Source: Formosa agariphila KMM 3901
Lineage (GTDB): Bacteria; Bacteroidota; Bacteroidia; Flavobacteriales; Flavobacteriaceae
NCBI RefSeq assembly: GCF_000723205.1
Contig: NZ_HG315671.1
Location: 570,851 to 634,850 of the forward strand
Length of the DNA: 64,000 nt
Reading direction: 5' to 3'
The notes beneath the pieces were generated by a model. The model was not told the DNA's origin. It saw nothing but the letters and a program-made list of their open reading frames with translations, and did no database searches. Numbering within the stretch: the first letter of the stretch is position 1; every line of letters begins with the position of its first letter. The position numbers and the translations under genes are program-made. Positions 17,027 through 26,893 of the stretch are shown here, in pieces.

Positions 17027-18655
17027 TTATTCTCCTAAGAACGGGTAGCGATAATCTGTAGGTGTTACAAATGTTTCTTTAATCATGCGTGGAGAAATCC
17101 AACGTAATAAGTTTTGTGGACTTCCAGCCTTGTCGTTAGTTCCTGAAGCTCTTGCTCCTCCAAAAGGTTGCATTCCAACAACGGCACCTGTAGGCTTGTC
17201 GTTAATGTAGAAGTTTCCTGCAGCATTTTGTAATGCATCGGTTGCTTCTATTACAGCGTAACGATCTTGTGCTAAGATGGCGCCAGTTAATGCATATTCG
17301 CTAGTTTCGTCAACTAATTTTAAGGTTTCACTATAGGCATCATCTTCGTATATATAAATAGTAATTACAGGTCCGAAAAGTTCTGTACTCATTGTAGTGT
17401 AATTCGGATTTGTAGTAAGGATAACAGTAGGTTCTATAAAATATCCTTTGCTCTTATCGTAACCACCACCAACTATGATTTCTGCGTCTTTATCAGCTTT
17501 AGCTTGATCTATATATTTTGCTAATTTATCGAAAGACCCTTCATGAATAACAGCTGTTACAAAGTTAGACATGTCTTCTGGAGAGCCTTGTTTAAATGAG
17601 TTTACATCTTCTATAACGTAACCTTTGACTTCTTTCCAAATGCTTTTTGCAATATATGCACGAGAAGCTGCGCTACATTTTTGTCCTTGAAATTCGAAGG
17701 CACCTCTTACAATTGCTGTAGCAACTTGTTTTGGTTTTGCTGTTTTATGCGCAACAATAAAATCTTTACCACCAGTTTCTCCAACAATTCTAGGGTATGT
17801 TTTGTAGTTGTGAATGTTATTTCCAATTTTTTTCCAAAGCTCTTTAAATACATATGTAGAGCCTGTAAAGTGTAAACCAGAGAAATCTGGACTAGACATA
17901 ACAACATCTGTAATCATTTCGGCATCACCAAATACAACGTTAATAACTCCAGCAGGCACACCTGCTTCTTCAAAAACATCCATAATTACTTTTGCAGAAA
18001 ATACTTGGCTGTCACTAGGTTTCCAAACAACAACATTTCCCATTAGTGCCATACAAGCAGGTAAATTTCCTGCAATAGCTGTAAAGTTAAATGGCGTTAC
18101 TGCATAAGTAAATCCTTCTAATGGTCTGTATTCAATTTTGTTCCAAGCATCACTTGTGCTTTCTGGTTGGTCATGATAGATGTCTGTCATGAACTGTACA
18201 TTGAAACGTAAAAAATCTATTAATTCGCAAGCCGAATCAATTTCCGCTTGGTGAATGGTTTTAGATTGCGCAATCATTGTTGCTGCATTAATTTTATCAC
18301 GGTATGGCCCTTGAATAAGTTCGGCAGCCTTTAAGAAAATTCCAGCTCTGTGTTCCCAAGGCATTTGAGACCATGCTTTTCTAGCTTCTAAAGCAGTTGA
18401 TATTGCTTCTTCAACATGAGTTTTTTCTGCTAAATGATATTGACCAACTACATGTTTGTGATCGTGAGGCGGAGACATGGTTCTCGTGTTTCCGGTTTTT
18501 ACATCTTTTCCGTTTATATATAAAGGCACATCCACATTACTATTAAAAAGCTCTTTGTAAGCAGCTAGAACAGATTCACGTTCTGGGCTACCAGGAGCAT
18601 AACTTCTTACAGGTTCGTTAATAGCGATTGGTGTGTTGAAAAATCCTTTTCCCAT
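17027..18655 (-). CDS. pruA: 1-pyrroline-5-carboxylate dehydrogenase (L-glutamate gamma-semialdehyde dehydrogenase)
   Basis: This NAD-dependent aldehyde dehydrogenase converts glutamate semialdehyde to glutamate, the second step of proline catabolism. The 542 residues match the stand-alone, eukaryote-like P5CDH type rather than bifunctional PutA. Catalytic features are the EFQGQKCSAASRAY segment with the active cysteine (about residue 326), VGETGGKDF with the general-base glutamate near 291, WKPSD near 210, and FTGSTYVFKELW for NAD binding near 262. A TAACTTTG promoter and a strong terminator suggest a single-gene transcript. No putA or proline dehydrogenase partner is in the window. Confidence 0.96.
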   Translation of the reverse strand: MGKGFFNTPIAINEPVRSYAPGSPERESVLAAYKELFNSNVDVPLYINGKDVKTGNTRTMSPPHDHKHVVGQYHLAEKTHVEEAISTALEARKAWSQMPWEHRAGIFLKAAELIQGPYRDKINAATMIAQSKTIHQAEIDSACELIDFLRFNVQFMTDIYHDQPESTSDAWNKIEYRPLEGFTYAVTPFNFTAIAGNLPACMALMGNVVVWKPSDSQVFSAKVIMDVFEEAGVPAGVINVVFGDAEMITDVVMSSPDFSGLHFTGSTYVFKELWKKIGNNIHNYKTYPRIVGETGGKDFIVAHKTAKPKQVATAIVRGAFEFQGQKCSAASRAYIAKSIWKEVKGYVIEDVNSFKQGSPEDMSNFVTAVIHEGSFDKLAKYIDQAKADKDAEIIVGGGYDKSKGYFIEPTVILTTNPNYTTMSTELFGPVITIYIYEDDAYSETLKLVDETSEYALTGAILAQDRYAVIEATDALQNAAGNFYINDKPTGAVVGMQPFGGARASGTNDKAGSPQNLLRWISPRMIKETFVTPTDYRYPFLGE

Positions 18656-18693
18656 ATTGATTTAGAGTTTAAAATTAATGTTAAGCTTTGAAC

Positions 18694-18701
18694 CAAAGTT
18701 A
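18694..18701 (-). promoter_or_regulatory. -7 box of the pruA promoter
   Basis: The minus strand reads TAACTTTG, a full match to TANNTTTG, about 40 bases before the start codon. Confidence 0.5.
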
Positions 18702-18827
18702 CGTTTTTTTAGGCGGAAAAGAGGTGATATATATTCCTAAAAAGGAGTTAATATTTATCATTCTTCAATTTTAAAACTGAAGTTTTGAAGATTTGATAAA
18801 CTTAACAAGAATGCGAATATCTAGTAG

Positions 18828-19214
18828 TTAGTTAATGGCGAAATCTGCGTTTAGATGGAATGTAGGGATTATAACCTTGAATTTCTTGCTATTATTCAAA
18901 TTAATCATATTGTAATGGCCTTGCATCGAGCCAAAAGGAGCGGTTAACATACAGCCAGATGTGTAGGCATGCGTTTCTCCTGGTTTTAAGATGGGTTTAA
19001 AACCAACGACACCTTCGCCAGAAACAGTTTCAACAGTACTTAATGCATCGCGAATAATCCAATGTCTAGCAACAAGCTGCACGGTTTCCTTGCTTTGGTT
19101 TTCAATAGTTATCATATAATGAAAAGCGTATTGCATTTTATAGTTTTTATAAAATGTGCCTTCAAAAGATGTTTCCACCGAAATTTTTATGCCTTTTGTA
19201 ATTTGTTGAACCAT
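18828..19214 (-). CDS. apaG: ApaG family protein
   Basis: ApaG is a small protein with a fibronectin-type-III-like sandwich fold. It has been linked to Co2+ and Mg2+ tolerance in enterobacteria, but its biochemical role is unsettled. The 128 residues include YHYMITIENQS-like FHYMITIENQS near 31, LVARHWIIRDA near 47, and GVVGFKPILKPGETHAYTSGCML near 67, with GSMQGHYNM near 97, all family signatures. It lies between pruA and the T9SS plug protein gene on the same strand, with gaps over 100 bases, so it is probably transcribed alone. Confidence 0.95.
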   Translation of the reverse strand: MVQQITKGIKISVETSFEGTFYKNYKMQYAFHYMITIENQSKETVQLVARHWIIRDALSTVETVSGEGVVGFKPILKPGETHAYTSGCMLTAPFGSMQGHYNMINLNNSKKFKVIIPTFHLNADFAIN

Positions 19215-19321
19215 ATATCTGTTTGATAAAGAGTATGTTTGCTCTTGTAAAAATACAAATTTAATTTATGTAACTCTAATTCGCTGAGTTTTGGGCTGTA
19301 ATTTTAATAAAATATTAATAA

Positions 19322-20578
19322 TTAATTGGAAAGGTTTGTAGAGCTAGCTTCTCCAATCCCGATGATTTTATCATATCGGCCTCCAAGATCTCTGTAATAT
19401 ACAATCACCTTATAATTGTTTTCAGTTTGATAAAAGTTACCACTTATTTCACCTTCATTAACTTGTCCAGCTTCGTCTTGTGTTACAAATTTGTAGTTAT
19501 AAAACCCTTGTTTTAACAACATCTTATTTTCGTAGATACCCTTCGATGGGTTGTAGGTCATTTTTGTAGTGTTGTTTAAGGTGTAATTATTAAAGTTTCC
19601 GTAAACGTGAACGTTTTTGTTTGGAGTCAATTCGTTTGCTTGCAAAGAGAAATGAATCCACGCATAATCTGCTTCAATATTGGGGTTGGTGGAATCTAGA
19701 TTGTTAATCAAAAAATTTCCGTTAATATCTGGGTTATAAGTATAAGGAAGGTCTCGCCTAACAACATTAGTATATAGGTAAGTGTTGTAAAGGTCTTGTA
19801 AGTCTACAAAATCAATACCGCTATTTGCACCTCGAATTTCTTTGTTATCGAAATATAAAAATTCGTTACCCGCCCAAAAGGTTGTTTCGGTGTTATATTT
19901 ATAAATTAATTCGTTGCCCATTACATACATTGGTTTAATGTTGTCTATAGCCGTATTTAAATTGTTGTTTTGAATAATTGTGGTTTTAATAGTTTGTAGC
20001 GGATTATTAAATACAATAGTTCCTGAGTTAATCGTTAAATCTACAGTGTGTTTTTCATTGAAGTATTTAACATCTCGAGAAAGTTTAATGGTTACACCAA
20101 CATTTGCACCGCCTTCGTTTACCATAAATTTTCTAGAAAACATGAGGGTGTCGTCTTCATTATAGACCTTAATCATGTAGTTTCCTGATAATTTTAAGCC
20201 ACGTACTTGATTGTTGGGAATTGAAAGTACGTAATGCGAATAAATTTGATAAGTATTAAAAGAATTGTCGTAATCTACGATACGCTGTTTGTCGAAACCA
20301 TCTATATATTCTGACCTCATTAAATTGGTAGATGGTGTCCAGTCGTAATTAAAATGTTCTATAGAGTAATAGTAATCGTCTTCATAACCATTCAATACAT
20401 CGAATTCGAGTTGTAAAACATCTCCTAAATTTATAATAGGTAAAACACTTAGGTTTGTGTCGCCTTTAAACGTTATTGTTTTTATATAATCTGGAGGAGA
20501 GGTTTCGTGTTGAATTTGAGCATATCCAAGACAATAACATAAAAATAGAGGAAGAAATAAATGAAGTTTAAAGGTCAT
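19322..20578 (-). CDS. DUF5103 protein, type IX secretion system plug protein
   Basis: The DUF5103 family contains the plug protein that closes the periplasmic side of the SprA translocon of the type IX secretion system. The 418 residues start with a signal peptide (LFLCYCLGYAQ). The N-terminal part carries DYIKTITFKGD (about 30-40) and then YYYSIEHFNYDWTPS near 65, and a C-terminal half contains the PYTYNPDINGNFLINNLD-like linker and a FNNYTLNNTTKMTYNPSKGIYENKMLLKQG region resembling an E-set sandwich. It is single copy here and lies with apaG and pruA next to the nqr operon. With the PorT-like gene it points to a working T9SS, whose core genes lie outside the window. Confidence 0.85.
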   Translation of the reverse strand: MTFKLHLFLPLFLCYCLGYAQIQHETSPPDYIKTITFKGDTNLSVLPIINLGDVLQLEFDVLNGYEDDYYYSIEHFNYDWTPSTNLMRSEYIDGFDKQRIVDYDNSFNTYQIYSHYVLSIPNNQVRGLKLSGNYMIKVYNEDDTLMFSRKFMVNEGGANVGVTIKLSRDVKYFNEKHTVDLTINSGTIVFNNPLQTIKTTIIQNNNLNTAIDNIKPMYVMGNELIYKYNTETTFWAGNEFLYFDNKEIRGANSGIDFVDLQDLYNTYLYTNVVRRDLPYTYNPDINGNFLINNLDSTNPNIEADYAWIHFSLQANELTPNKNVHVYGNFNNYTLNNTTKMTYNPSKGIYENKMLLKQGFYNYKFVTQDEAGQVNEGEISGNFYQTENNYKVIVYYRDLGGRYDKIIGIGEASSTNLSN

Positions 20579-20698
20579 ATCATGCTTTTTAAAGTGCTAA
20601 ATATACGTAAAAACAAAAGTCAGCAAGAATTATTTATTTAGAATAATTATAAATAAATAAGATAAATAGTATTTAATATAATTTTATCTTTTTATTCT

Positions 20699-20706
20699 TA
20701 AATTTG
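20699..20706 (+). promoter_or_regulatory. -7 box of the nqr operon promoter
   Basis: TAAATTTG matches TANNTTTG and lies 66 bases before nqrA. The leader of about 60 bases is AT-rich and shows no clear hairpin. Confidence 0.5.
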
Positions 20707-20772
20707 CTCGGATTTTTCAATCAGTTTGTATTGAAATCAGTATAACTATTATTAATAAATAGATTTATAAAT

Positions 20773-22128
20773 ATGTCAAACGACATTAAGATTACAAAAG
20801 GTCTAGACATTAAGCTTAAAGGAGAGGCCGAAAAAGCCTTAGAAAGTGCTGTAATAAGCAATTCTTATACCTTAAGACCTGAAGACTTCCATGGAGTTAT
20901 TCCAAAATTAGTTGCTAGAGTTGGGGATAAAGTAAAAGCGGGTGGCCCTGTTTTTTACGATAAATCTAATGAAACTATTCAGTTTGTTTCACCTGTTTCG
21001 GGAGAGATTGTTGACATTTTACGTGGTGAAAAACGTAAAATATTAGCGATTAAAATCCAAGCAGATAAAGAACAAGTTTACCAGGAAAACGAAAAAATCA
21101 ACCTAAATTCTGCAACTGCTGAAGATTTAAGTACTTACTTACAATCTACAGGGTGTTGGACGTTTATAAAACAACGCCCATACGACATAATTGCAAACCC
21201 AACGAAACAGCCTAAAGCTATTTTTATTTCGGGTTACGATAGTGCACCGTTAGCAGCAGATTTAGACTTTGTTTTACAAGGTAAAGAAGCTGAATTACAA
21301 GCTGCAGTTACTGCTTTAGGGAAATTAACTTCAGGACAAGTACATGTGTCGGTTAAAAATGGATCAAATTCATCATTAGCAGGTTTATCTGGAGTTTCTC
21401 TTCATAAATTATCTGGTCCACATCCAATAGGAAATGTAGGAACTCAGATTAATAAAATTGACCCAGTAAATAAAGGCGAAGTAGTTTGGACAATTAATCC
21501 ACAAGATCTTGTTATTATTGGAGAGTTATTACTTACAGGTAAGTTTAATGCAGAGCGTATTGTTGCTTTAGTGGGGTCTTCGGTAAAAAAACCAAGATAT
21601 TTTAAAACTAAAATTGCAAGCGAAATTTCTACTATTGTTTATTCTAACGGAATAGATCAAAACGGAAATAATCGTATTATTTCAGGTAATGTATTATCAG
21701 GAAAACAAGTAAAACCAGATGGAAATTTAGGTTATTATAGTAATATGATTTCTGTAATTCCAGAAGGAGACGATTACGAGTTTTTTGGATGGAACAAACC
21801 GGTGTTTAACAAAGTATCTACATCGAGAGCGATGACATTTTCTTGGTTAAGCCCAAATAAAAAATTCGATTTAAATACAAATACAAACGGAGAACATCGT
21901 GCTTTTGTATTAACAGGTAATTACGAAAAGGTATTTCCTTTAGATATTTTTCCTTTGCAAATACTTAAATCTTGTATGTATACAGATTTAGATGAAATGG
22001 AAGCACTTGGTATGTACGAAGTTGCTCCTGAAGATTTTGCGTTAACAGAATTCGTTTGTGTATCTAAACAACCACATCAAGACATTATTAGAAAAGGTTT
22101 AGATGTAATGATTAAAGAAATAGGGTAA
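20773..22128 (+). CDS. nqrA: Na+-translocating NADH:quinone reductase subunit A
   Basis: NqrA is the peripheral cytoplasmic subunit of NQR, the respiratory complex that oxidises NADH, reduces quinone and pumps Na+. The 451 residues begin with KITKGLDIKLKGEAE, typical of the family, and continue with GVIPKLVARVGDKVKAG (biotinyl-like fold) and PVSGEIVDILRGEKRKI. SGPHPIGNVGTQI near 213 is a family motif. It is first in nqrABCDEF, with nqrB starting 2 bases after its stop codon. Confidence 0.97.
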   Translation: MSNDIKITKGLDIKLKGEAEKALESAVISNSYTLRPEDFHGVIPKLVARVGDKVKAGGPVFYDKSNETIQFVSPVSGEIVDILRGEKRKILAIKIQADKEQVYQENEKINLNSATAEDLSTYLQSTGCWTFIKQRPYDIIANPTKQPKAIFISGYDSAPLAADLDFVLQGKEAELQAAVTALGKLTSGQVHVSVKNGSNSSLAGLSGVSLHKLSGPHPIGNVGTQINKIDPVNKGEVVWTINPQDLVIIGELLLTGKFNAERIVALVGSSVKKPRYFKTKIASEISTIVYSNGIDQNGNNRIISGNVLSGKQVKPDGNLGYYSNMISVIPEGDDYEFFGWNKPVFNKVSTSRAMTFSWLSPNKKFDLNTNTNGEHRAFVLTGNYEKVFPLDIFPLQILKSCMYTDLDEMEALGMYEVAPEDFALTEFVCVSKQPHQDIIRKGLDVMIKEIG

Positions 22129-22130
22129 TC

Positions 22131-23330
22131 ATGAGTTTAAAAAGTAATTTACATAATTTAAAAGAGAAGTATAAAGGTACCAAGATGGCACCGGCGTTTA
22201 ATGCTTTGCATACGTTTTTATACTTGCCAAATGAGACGACCCATAATGGTACTCATATTAAAGCAGCCGACGATTTAAAGCGTACTATGAACACGGTTAT
22301 TATGGCTATGGTGCCATGTTTAATCTTTGGTATGTTTAACGCTGGTTATCAGCATTTCTTAGCTTCGGGCGCTCCTGTAGAGTTTTTATCTTGGGATGCA
22401 TTCTACATTGGTTTAATTAAAATTTTACCATTAATCGTGGTGTCTTACGGAGTTGGTTTAGGTATAGAATTTATTTTCGCTACCATCAATAATCACGAAG
22501 TAGAAGAAGGGTATCTAGTTACAGGTATGTTAGTGCCTTTAATTGTGCCAATAGATATTCCATTATGGATGTTAGCTGTAGCAGTAGTCTTTGGAGTTGT
22601 TATAGGTAAAGAAGTCTTTGGAGGAACAGGAATGAATATTCTTAATCCTGCATTAACTATACGTGCATTTTTATTCTTCGCATATCCTACTTGGATGTCT
22701 GGAGATAAAGTATGGGTTCACGGTGCTGTAGAACGTACAAATGAAATTGCTGCTGGTGCAAATGTCGATGCCATTTCTGGAGAGACTATTCTAGGTAGCT
22801 TAGCTCAAGGCCATGAAATACATCATTCTATTGCAGATATGTTTTTCGGATTTATTCCGGGTTCAGTAGGAGAAACATCAACATTCTTAATCCTTTTAGG
22901 AGGATTGTTCTTAATCTTTACAAAGATTGGAAGCTGGAGAATTATGTTATCTGCTGTAATAGGAGCACTAGTTATGGGGTTAATTTTTAATGGTGTTGTA
23001 TCATCAGGATGGATTACAGAAACTAGTAAGTTTTATACATTAATGAGTACAGAATTCTGGCATCACTTAATTATTGGTGGATTTGCTTTTGGAGTTGTTT
23101 TTATGGCAACAGATCCGGTAACAGCATCTCAGACTAATAAAGGAAAATGGATTTACGGGTTCTTAATCGGGTTCTTATCAATTATGATTAGAGTCTTTAA
23201 CCCTGCATATCCAGAAGGTGTAATGCTTGCAATCTTATTAATGAATGTATTTGCTCCAACTATCGATCACTATATCATTCAAGGGAATGTAAAGAAAAGA
23301 ATGAAACGTTTAAAAGTAAAAACGGCTTAA
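22131..23330 (+). CDS. nqrB: Na+-translocating NADH:quinone reductase subunit B
   Basis: NqrB is a membrane subunit that carries one covalent FMN, has a quinone site and forms part of the Na+ path. The 399 residues hold about ten membrane segments; GGTGMNILNPALTIRAF (164-180) and FMATDPVTASQTNKGKWIYG (near 326) are family signatures. The FMN attachment site is normally DxxSGAT; here residues 213-219 read DAISGET, so Thr219 is kept but the preceding alanine is glutamate. NqrC also departs from the motif. The gene is tightly packed between nqrA and nqrC. Confidence 0.97.
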   Translation: MSLKSNLHNLKEKYKGTKMAPAFNALHTFLYLPNETTHNGTHIKAADDLKRTMNTVIMAMVPCLIFGMFNAGYQHFLASGAPVEFLSWDAFYIGLIKILPLIVVSYGVGLGIEFIFATINNHEVEEGYLVTGMLVPLIVPIDIPLWMLAVAVVFGVVIGKEVFGGTGMNILNPALTIRAFLFFAYPTWMSGDKVWVHGAVERTNEIAAGANVDAISGETILGSLAQGHEIHHSIADMFFGFIPGSVGETSTFLILLGGLFLIFTKIGSWRIMLSAVIGALVMGLIFNGVVSSGWITETSKFYTLMSTEFWHHLIIGGFAFGVVFMATDPVTASQTNKGKWIYGFLIGFLSIMIRVFNPAYPEGVMLAILLMNVFAPTIDHYIIQGNVKKRMKRLKVKTA

Positions 23331-23332
23331 CA

Positions 23333-24085
23333 ATGGAAAATAGAACAGATAAAAATTCATATACTATAATATTTGCTATAGTAATGGTTTTTGTAGTAGG
23401 TGCTTTATTAGCCTTTACGGCTTCATCATTAAAGCCAAGAATTACTGAAAATCAGCGTATCGAAAAGCAGCAAAATATTTTGTATGCTATGGGTGTAAAT
23501 GATAATACAGAAGGAAGTGCAGTTTTTGTTTCTACAACAGATGCTCCAGACTTATTTGAAAAATACATCACAAAACAAATTGTTATTCAAGGCGGACAAA
23601 CTTTAGAAGATTCTGAAGCCTATTTAATGGATATTAAAAAGGAAAAAGCAGCGTCTAAAGGCGATGCTTCTCAAAGACGTTTACCTTTATTTATTGGAGA
23701 AAAAGATGGTGAAACATTTTATGTGATTCCAATTTATGGTAAAGGGTTATGGGATGCCATTTGGGGATACGTATCAGTAGATAAAGATATGGTTGTTCAA
23801 GGTGCTTATTTTGATCATAAAGGGGAAACTCCTGGTTTAGGTGCTAACATTAAAGAGCGTTTCTTTATGGACGACTTTATAGGAGAGCATTTATTAGATG
23901 ATGCTGGTAACTTTAAAGGTATTACAGTCTCTAAAAGTAACGCAGATCCAAAAAACGAAGATAAAACAGATAATGAGGTTGATGCCATTGCAGGTGCTAC
24001 TATTACAGGTGATGGTGTTACTGCAATGATTAAAAGTGATTTAAAACTTTACAAGCCTTATTTCGATAACTTAAAAAATAATTAA
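23333..24085 (+). CDS. nqrC: Na+-translocating NADH:quinone reductase subunit C
   Basis: NqrC carries the second covalent FMN, on the outer face of the membrane. The 250 residues have one N-terminal membrane segment (about 10-32) followed by an FMN-binding domain. GKGLWDAIWGYVSVD (137-150) and KGETPGLGANI (163-173) are family motifs. The flavinylation motif is AGAT at 220-223, preceded by DAI: the usual serine or threonine is alanine, while the acceptor Thr223 is present. It follows nqrB by 2 bases and precedes nqrD by 3. Confidence 0.97.
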   Translation: MENRTDKNSYTIIFAIVMVFVVGALLAFTASSLKPRITENQRIEKQQNILYAMGVNDNTEGSAVFVSTTDAPDLFEKYITKQIVIQGGQTLEDSEAYLMDIKKEKAASKGDASQRRLPLFIGEKDGETFYVIPIYGKGLWDAIWGYVSVDKDMVVQGAYFDHKGETPGLGANIKERFFMDDFIGEHLLDDAGNFKGITVSKSNADPKNEDKTDNEVDAIAGATITGDGVTAMIKSDLKLYKPYFDNLKNN

Positions 24086-24088
24086 TTT

Positions 24089-24736
24089 ATGGCACTTTTA
24101 TCAAAAAAAGACACAAAATTAATCACCGATCCGTTAGCGGATAATAACCCAATTACTATTCAGGTATTAGGGATATGTTCTGCATTAGCAATTACAGCGC
24201 AATTAAAAGCGTCTATTGTAATGGCTGTATCGGTAATGGCAGTGCTAGGAATAGGGAACGTTGTTATTTCTTTAATGAGAAATATAATTCCTTCTAAAAT
24301 TAGAATTATTGTGCAGTTAGTAGTTGTAGCTGCTTTAGTAATTATAGTAGATCAAGTATTAAAAGCCTTCTCTTACGAGTTAAGTAAAACACTTTCTGTA
24401 TTCGTAGGTTTAATTATTACCAACTGTATTATTATGGGACGTTTTGAAGCTTTCGCTTTAGCTAACGGACCTTGGAGATCGTTCTTAGATGGTATTGGTA
24501 ATGCTGCTGGATATGGTTTAATTCTTATTATTGTTGGATTCTTTAGAGAATTATTAGGTTCTGGTACGTTATTAGGATTTAAAGTTTTAGGAGATCCAAT
24601 CGAAAAGACTGGATTATATGCTATAGGATACGAAAACAACGGATTTATGTTGTTATCGCCAATGGCCTTAATTGTTGTTGGAATTATCATATGGGTACAA
24701 CGTAGTAGAAATAAAGCATTAGTAGAAGATCATTAA
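24089..24736 (+). CDS. nqrD: Na+-translocating NADH:quinone reductase subunit D
   Basis: NqrD is a six-helix membrane subunit; with NqrE it holds an iron centre between the two subunits, each giving two cysteines. Here these are Cys30 (VLGICSALAIT) and Cys113 (IITNCIIMGRFEAFA). The 215 residues end in a basic tail (WVQRSRNKALVEDH). The gene sits in the nqr operon 3 bases after nqrC; a 40-base gap separates it from nqrE. Confidence 0.97.
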   Translation: MALLSKKDTKLITDPLADNNPITIQVLGICSALAITAQLKASIVMAVSVMAVLGIGNVVISLMRNIIPSKIRIIVQLVVVAALVIIVDQVLKAFSYELSKTLSVFVGLIITNCIIMGRFEAFALANGPWRSFLDGIGNAAGYGLILIIVGFFRELLGSGTLLGFKVLGDPIEKTGLYAIGYENNGFMLLSPMALIVVGIIIWVQRSRNKALVEDH

Positions 24737-24776
24737 TCAGTATTGGGTTTTTACTTAACTGAAATCTTATAAGAAT

Positions 24777-25493
24777 ATGGAACATATAGAATTATTTTTC
24801 AAATCAATATTTATAGATAACATGGTATTTGCAACATTCTTAGGAATGTGTTCTTACTTGGCTGTATCTAAAAAAGTAAGTACAGCTGTAGGTTTAGGTG
24901 CCGCGGTTATATTTGTACTTGCTATTACTGTACCTTTAAACTGGTTATTAGATCAGTATATTCTTCAGCCTGGAGCCTTAAAATGGTTAGGTGCAGAATA
25001 TGCAGATTACGATTTAAGTTTCTTATCGTTTATTTTATTCATTGCTACCATTGCAACAATGGTTCAATTAGTAGAAATAATAGTAGAGAAGTTTTCACCA
25101 TCATTATATAACTCTTTAGGTATTTTCTTACCACTTATCGCAGTAAACTGTGCTATATTAGGAGGTTCTTTATTTATGCAATCTCGTGAAATTCCTACTT
25201 TAGGATTAGCAACAACTTATGGTGTAGGTTCAGGAATTGGATGGTTTTTAGCGATTTTAGCTATTGCAGCTATTCGTGAAAAAATTAGATATTCTAATGT
25301 ACCACCTGCATTAAGAGGATTAGGAATTACGTTTATTATTACAGGTTTAATGGCTATCGGATTTATGAGTTTTGGTGGTATGTTAACTGGTGGTGATGAA
25401 GAAGGAGCTAAAGAAGAGCAAACCGTAAAAGTTGAAACTCCTGAAGCAGACAACGTAAAAGAGTTAGCCAATAATACAAAAGAAATCAACTAA
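24777..25493 (+). CDS. nqrE: Na+-translocating NADH:quinone reductase subunit E
   Basis: NqrE is the antisymmetric partner of NqrD and gives the other two iron-ligand cysteines, here Cys25 ([10 protein letters not shown]) and Cys125 (AVNCAILGG). The 238 residues are about 40 longer than the roughly 198-residue Vibrio protein. Part of the excess is a C-terminal tail from about residue 205 rich in Glu, Lys and Thr ([12 protein letters not shown] onward) that cannot be membrane-embedded. The tail's role is unknown. Confidence 0.96.
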   Translation: MEHIELFFKSIFIDNMVFATFLGMCSYLAVSKKVSTAVGLGAAVIFVLAITVPLNWLLDQYILQPGALKWLGAEYADYDLSFLSFILFIATIATMVQLVEIIVEKFSPSLYNSLGIFLPLIAVNCAILGGSLFMQSREIPTLGLATTYGVGSGIGWFLAILAIAAIREKIRYSNVPPALRGLGITFIITGLMAIGFMSFGGMLTGGDEEGAKEEQTVKVETPEADNVKELANNTKEIN

Positions 25494-25499
25494 GAGATT

Positions 25500-26816
25500 A
25501 TGACGATTTTAGCAGCAAGTACAACAGGAACAATAATTGCAACGGTAGTAGCTTTTTTAATTATTACTTTAGTTTTAGTAAGTTTATTATTGTTCGTGAA
25601 ACAAAAATTATCGCCATCTGGTCCAGTAAAGATCAAAATTAATGGTGAACGTGAAATAGAAGTAGGATCTGGAGGTAGTTTATTATCTACGTTAGGTGCT
25701 CAAAAAATATTCTTACCATCGGCTTGTGGTGGCGGAGGAACTTGTATTCAATGTGAGTGTCACGTGCTTTCTGGTGGAGGTGAAGCTTTACCTACAGAAA
25801 CACCTCACTTTACAAGAAAAGAACTTGCACATGGTGCTCGTTTATCTTGTCAAGTTAAAGTGAAACAAGACATGGAAATTACAATTCCTGAAGAAGTTTT
25901 CGGAATTAAAAAATGGGAAGCAACTGTAGTGTCTAACTATAACGTTGCCACATTTATTAAAGAATTTGTAGTTGAAATTCCAGAGGATATGGATTACAAA
26001 GCTGGAGGATATATTCAAATTGAAATTCCTGAGTGCGAAATTAAATATTCAGATATGGATATTTCTGCTCACCCTCAAGATCACCCAGGTGAGCCAGATA
26101 AGTTCGAGGCAGATTGGGATAAGTTTGGTTTAAGACCTTTGGTTATGAAAAACACCGAACTTGTAGAAAGAGCTTACTCTATGGCTTCTTATCCTGCAGA
26201 AGGACGTAAAATTATGCTTAACGTGCGTGTAGCAACACCACCTTTCGACCGTGCTAAAAATGGTTGGATGGATGTTAATCCAGGTGTAGCATCTTCTTAT
26301 ATTTTCAATCAGAAAATAGGAGATAAAGTAACAATATCTGGACCTTACGGTGAATTCTTTATCAACGAATCTGAAGCAGAAATGCTATACGTAGGTGGAG
26401 GAGCAGGTATGGCACCAATGCGTTCTCATATTTATCACTTATTCAGAACTTTAAAAACAGGAAGAAAAGTAACATATTGGTACGGTGGACGTTCTAAAGC
26501 AGAATTATTCTACATCCATTACTTTAGAGCCTTAGAACAAGATTTCCCGAACTTCAAGTTCTTTATCGCTTTATCTGATCCTACAGAGGCTGATAACTGG
26601 AAAGTGAAATCAGATATCGATGATCCAAACGGAGATGGATTTACTGGATTTATTCACCAAGTGGTAATTGATCAGTATTTATCTAAACATGAAGCTCCAG
26701 AAGACTTAGAATTATATTTCTGTGGTCCTCCATTAATGAACAAAGCCGTTCAGAAAATGGGTGAAGATTTTGGTCTTGATGACGAGAATATTAGATTTGA
26801 TGACTTTGGAGGTTAA
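25500..26816 (+). CDS. nqrF: Na+-translocating NADH:quinone reductase subunit F
   Basis: NqrF is the NADH-oxidising entry subunit. It has one N-terminal membrane helix (about 10-33) and a 2Fe-2S ferredoxin domain with Cys76, Cys82, Cys85 and Cys117, the same spacing as in Vibrio. A ferredoxin-reductase module follows, with RAYSMASYP binding FAD and [14 protein letters not shown] binding NADH; it ends IRFDDFGG. The 438 residues are normal length but for a short insertion around [22 protein letters not shown]-like sequence (residues about 182-205). It ends the operon at a strong GAAA-loop terminator. Confidence 0.97.
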   Translation: MTILAASTTGTIIATVVAFLIITLVLVSLLLFVKQKLSPSGPVKIKINGEREIEVGSGGSLLSTLGAQKIFLPSACGGGGTCIQCECHVLSGGGEALPTETPHFTRKELAHGARLSCQVKVKQDMEITIPEEVFGIKKWEATVVSNYNVATFIKEFVVEIPEDMDYKAGGYIQIEIPECEIKYSDMDISAHPQDHPGEPDKFEADWDKFGLRPLVMKNTELVERAYSMASYPAEGRKIMLNVRVATPPFDRAKNGWMDVNPGVASSYIFNQKIGDKVTISGPYGEFFINESEAEMLYVGGGAGMAPMRSHIYHLFRTLKTGRKVTYWYGGRSKAELFYIHYFRALEQDFPNFKFFIALSDPTEADNWKVKSDIDDPNGDGFTGFIHQVVIDQYLSKHEAPEDLELYFCGPPLMNKAVQKMGEDFGLDDENIRFDDFGG

Positions 26817-26837
26817 TCAATCTCATTATAAATATAC

Positions 26838-26863
26838 AACCGACTCGAAAGAGTCGGTTTTTT
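26838..26863 (+). terminator. nqr operon terminator
   Basis: AACCGACTC and GAGTCGGTT (26838-26846 and 26851-26859) form a 9-bp stem closed by a GAAA tetraloop and followed by a T run, 22 bases after nqrF. It is a textbook intrinsic terminator. Confidence 0.9.
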
Positions 26864-26893
26864 AATTTACATAATTTATTTCCCAAATTTAAA

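Noticed and set aside
17814-18107. Open frame of 97 codons on the plus strand inside pruA
   Set aside because: It lies wholly within the strongly supported pruA gene on the other strand, has no family features and mirrors the codon bias of pruA.
24373-24690. Open frame of 105 codons antisense to nqrD
   Set aside because: Explained by the low stop-codon density opposite a membrane protein gene.
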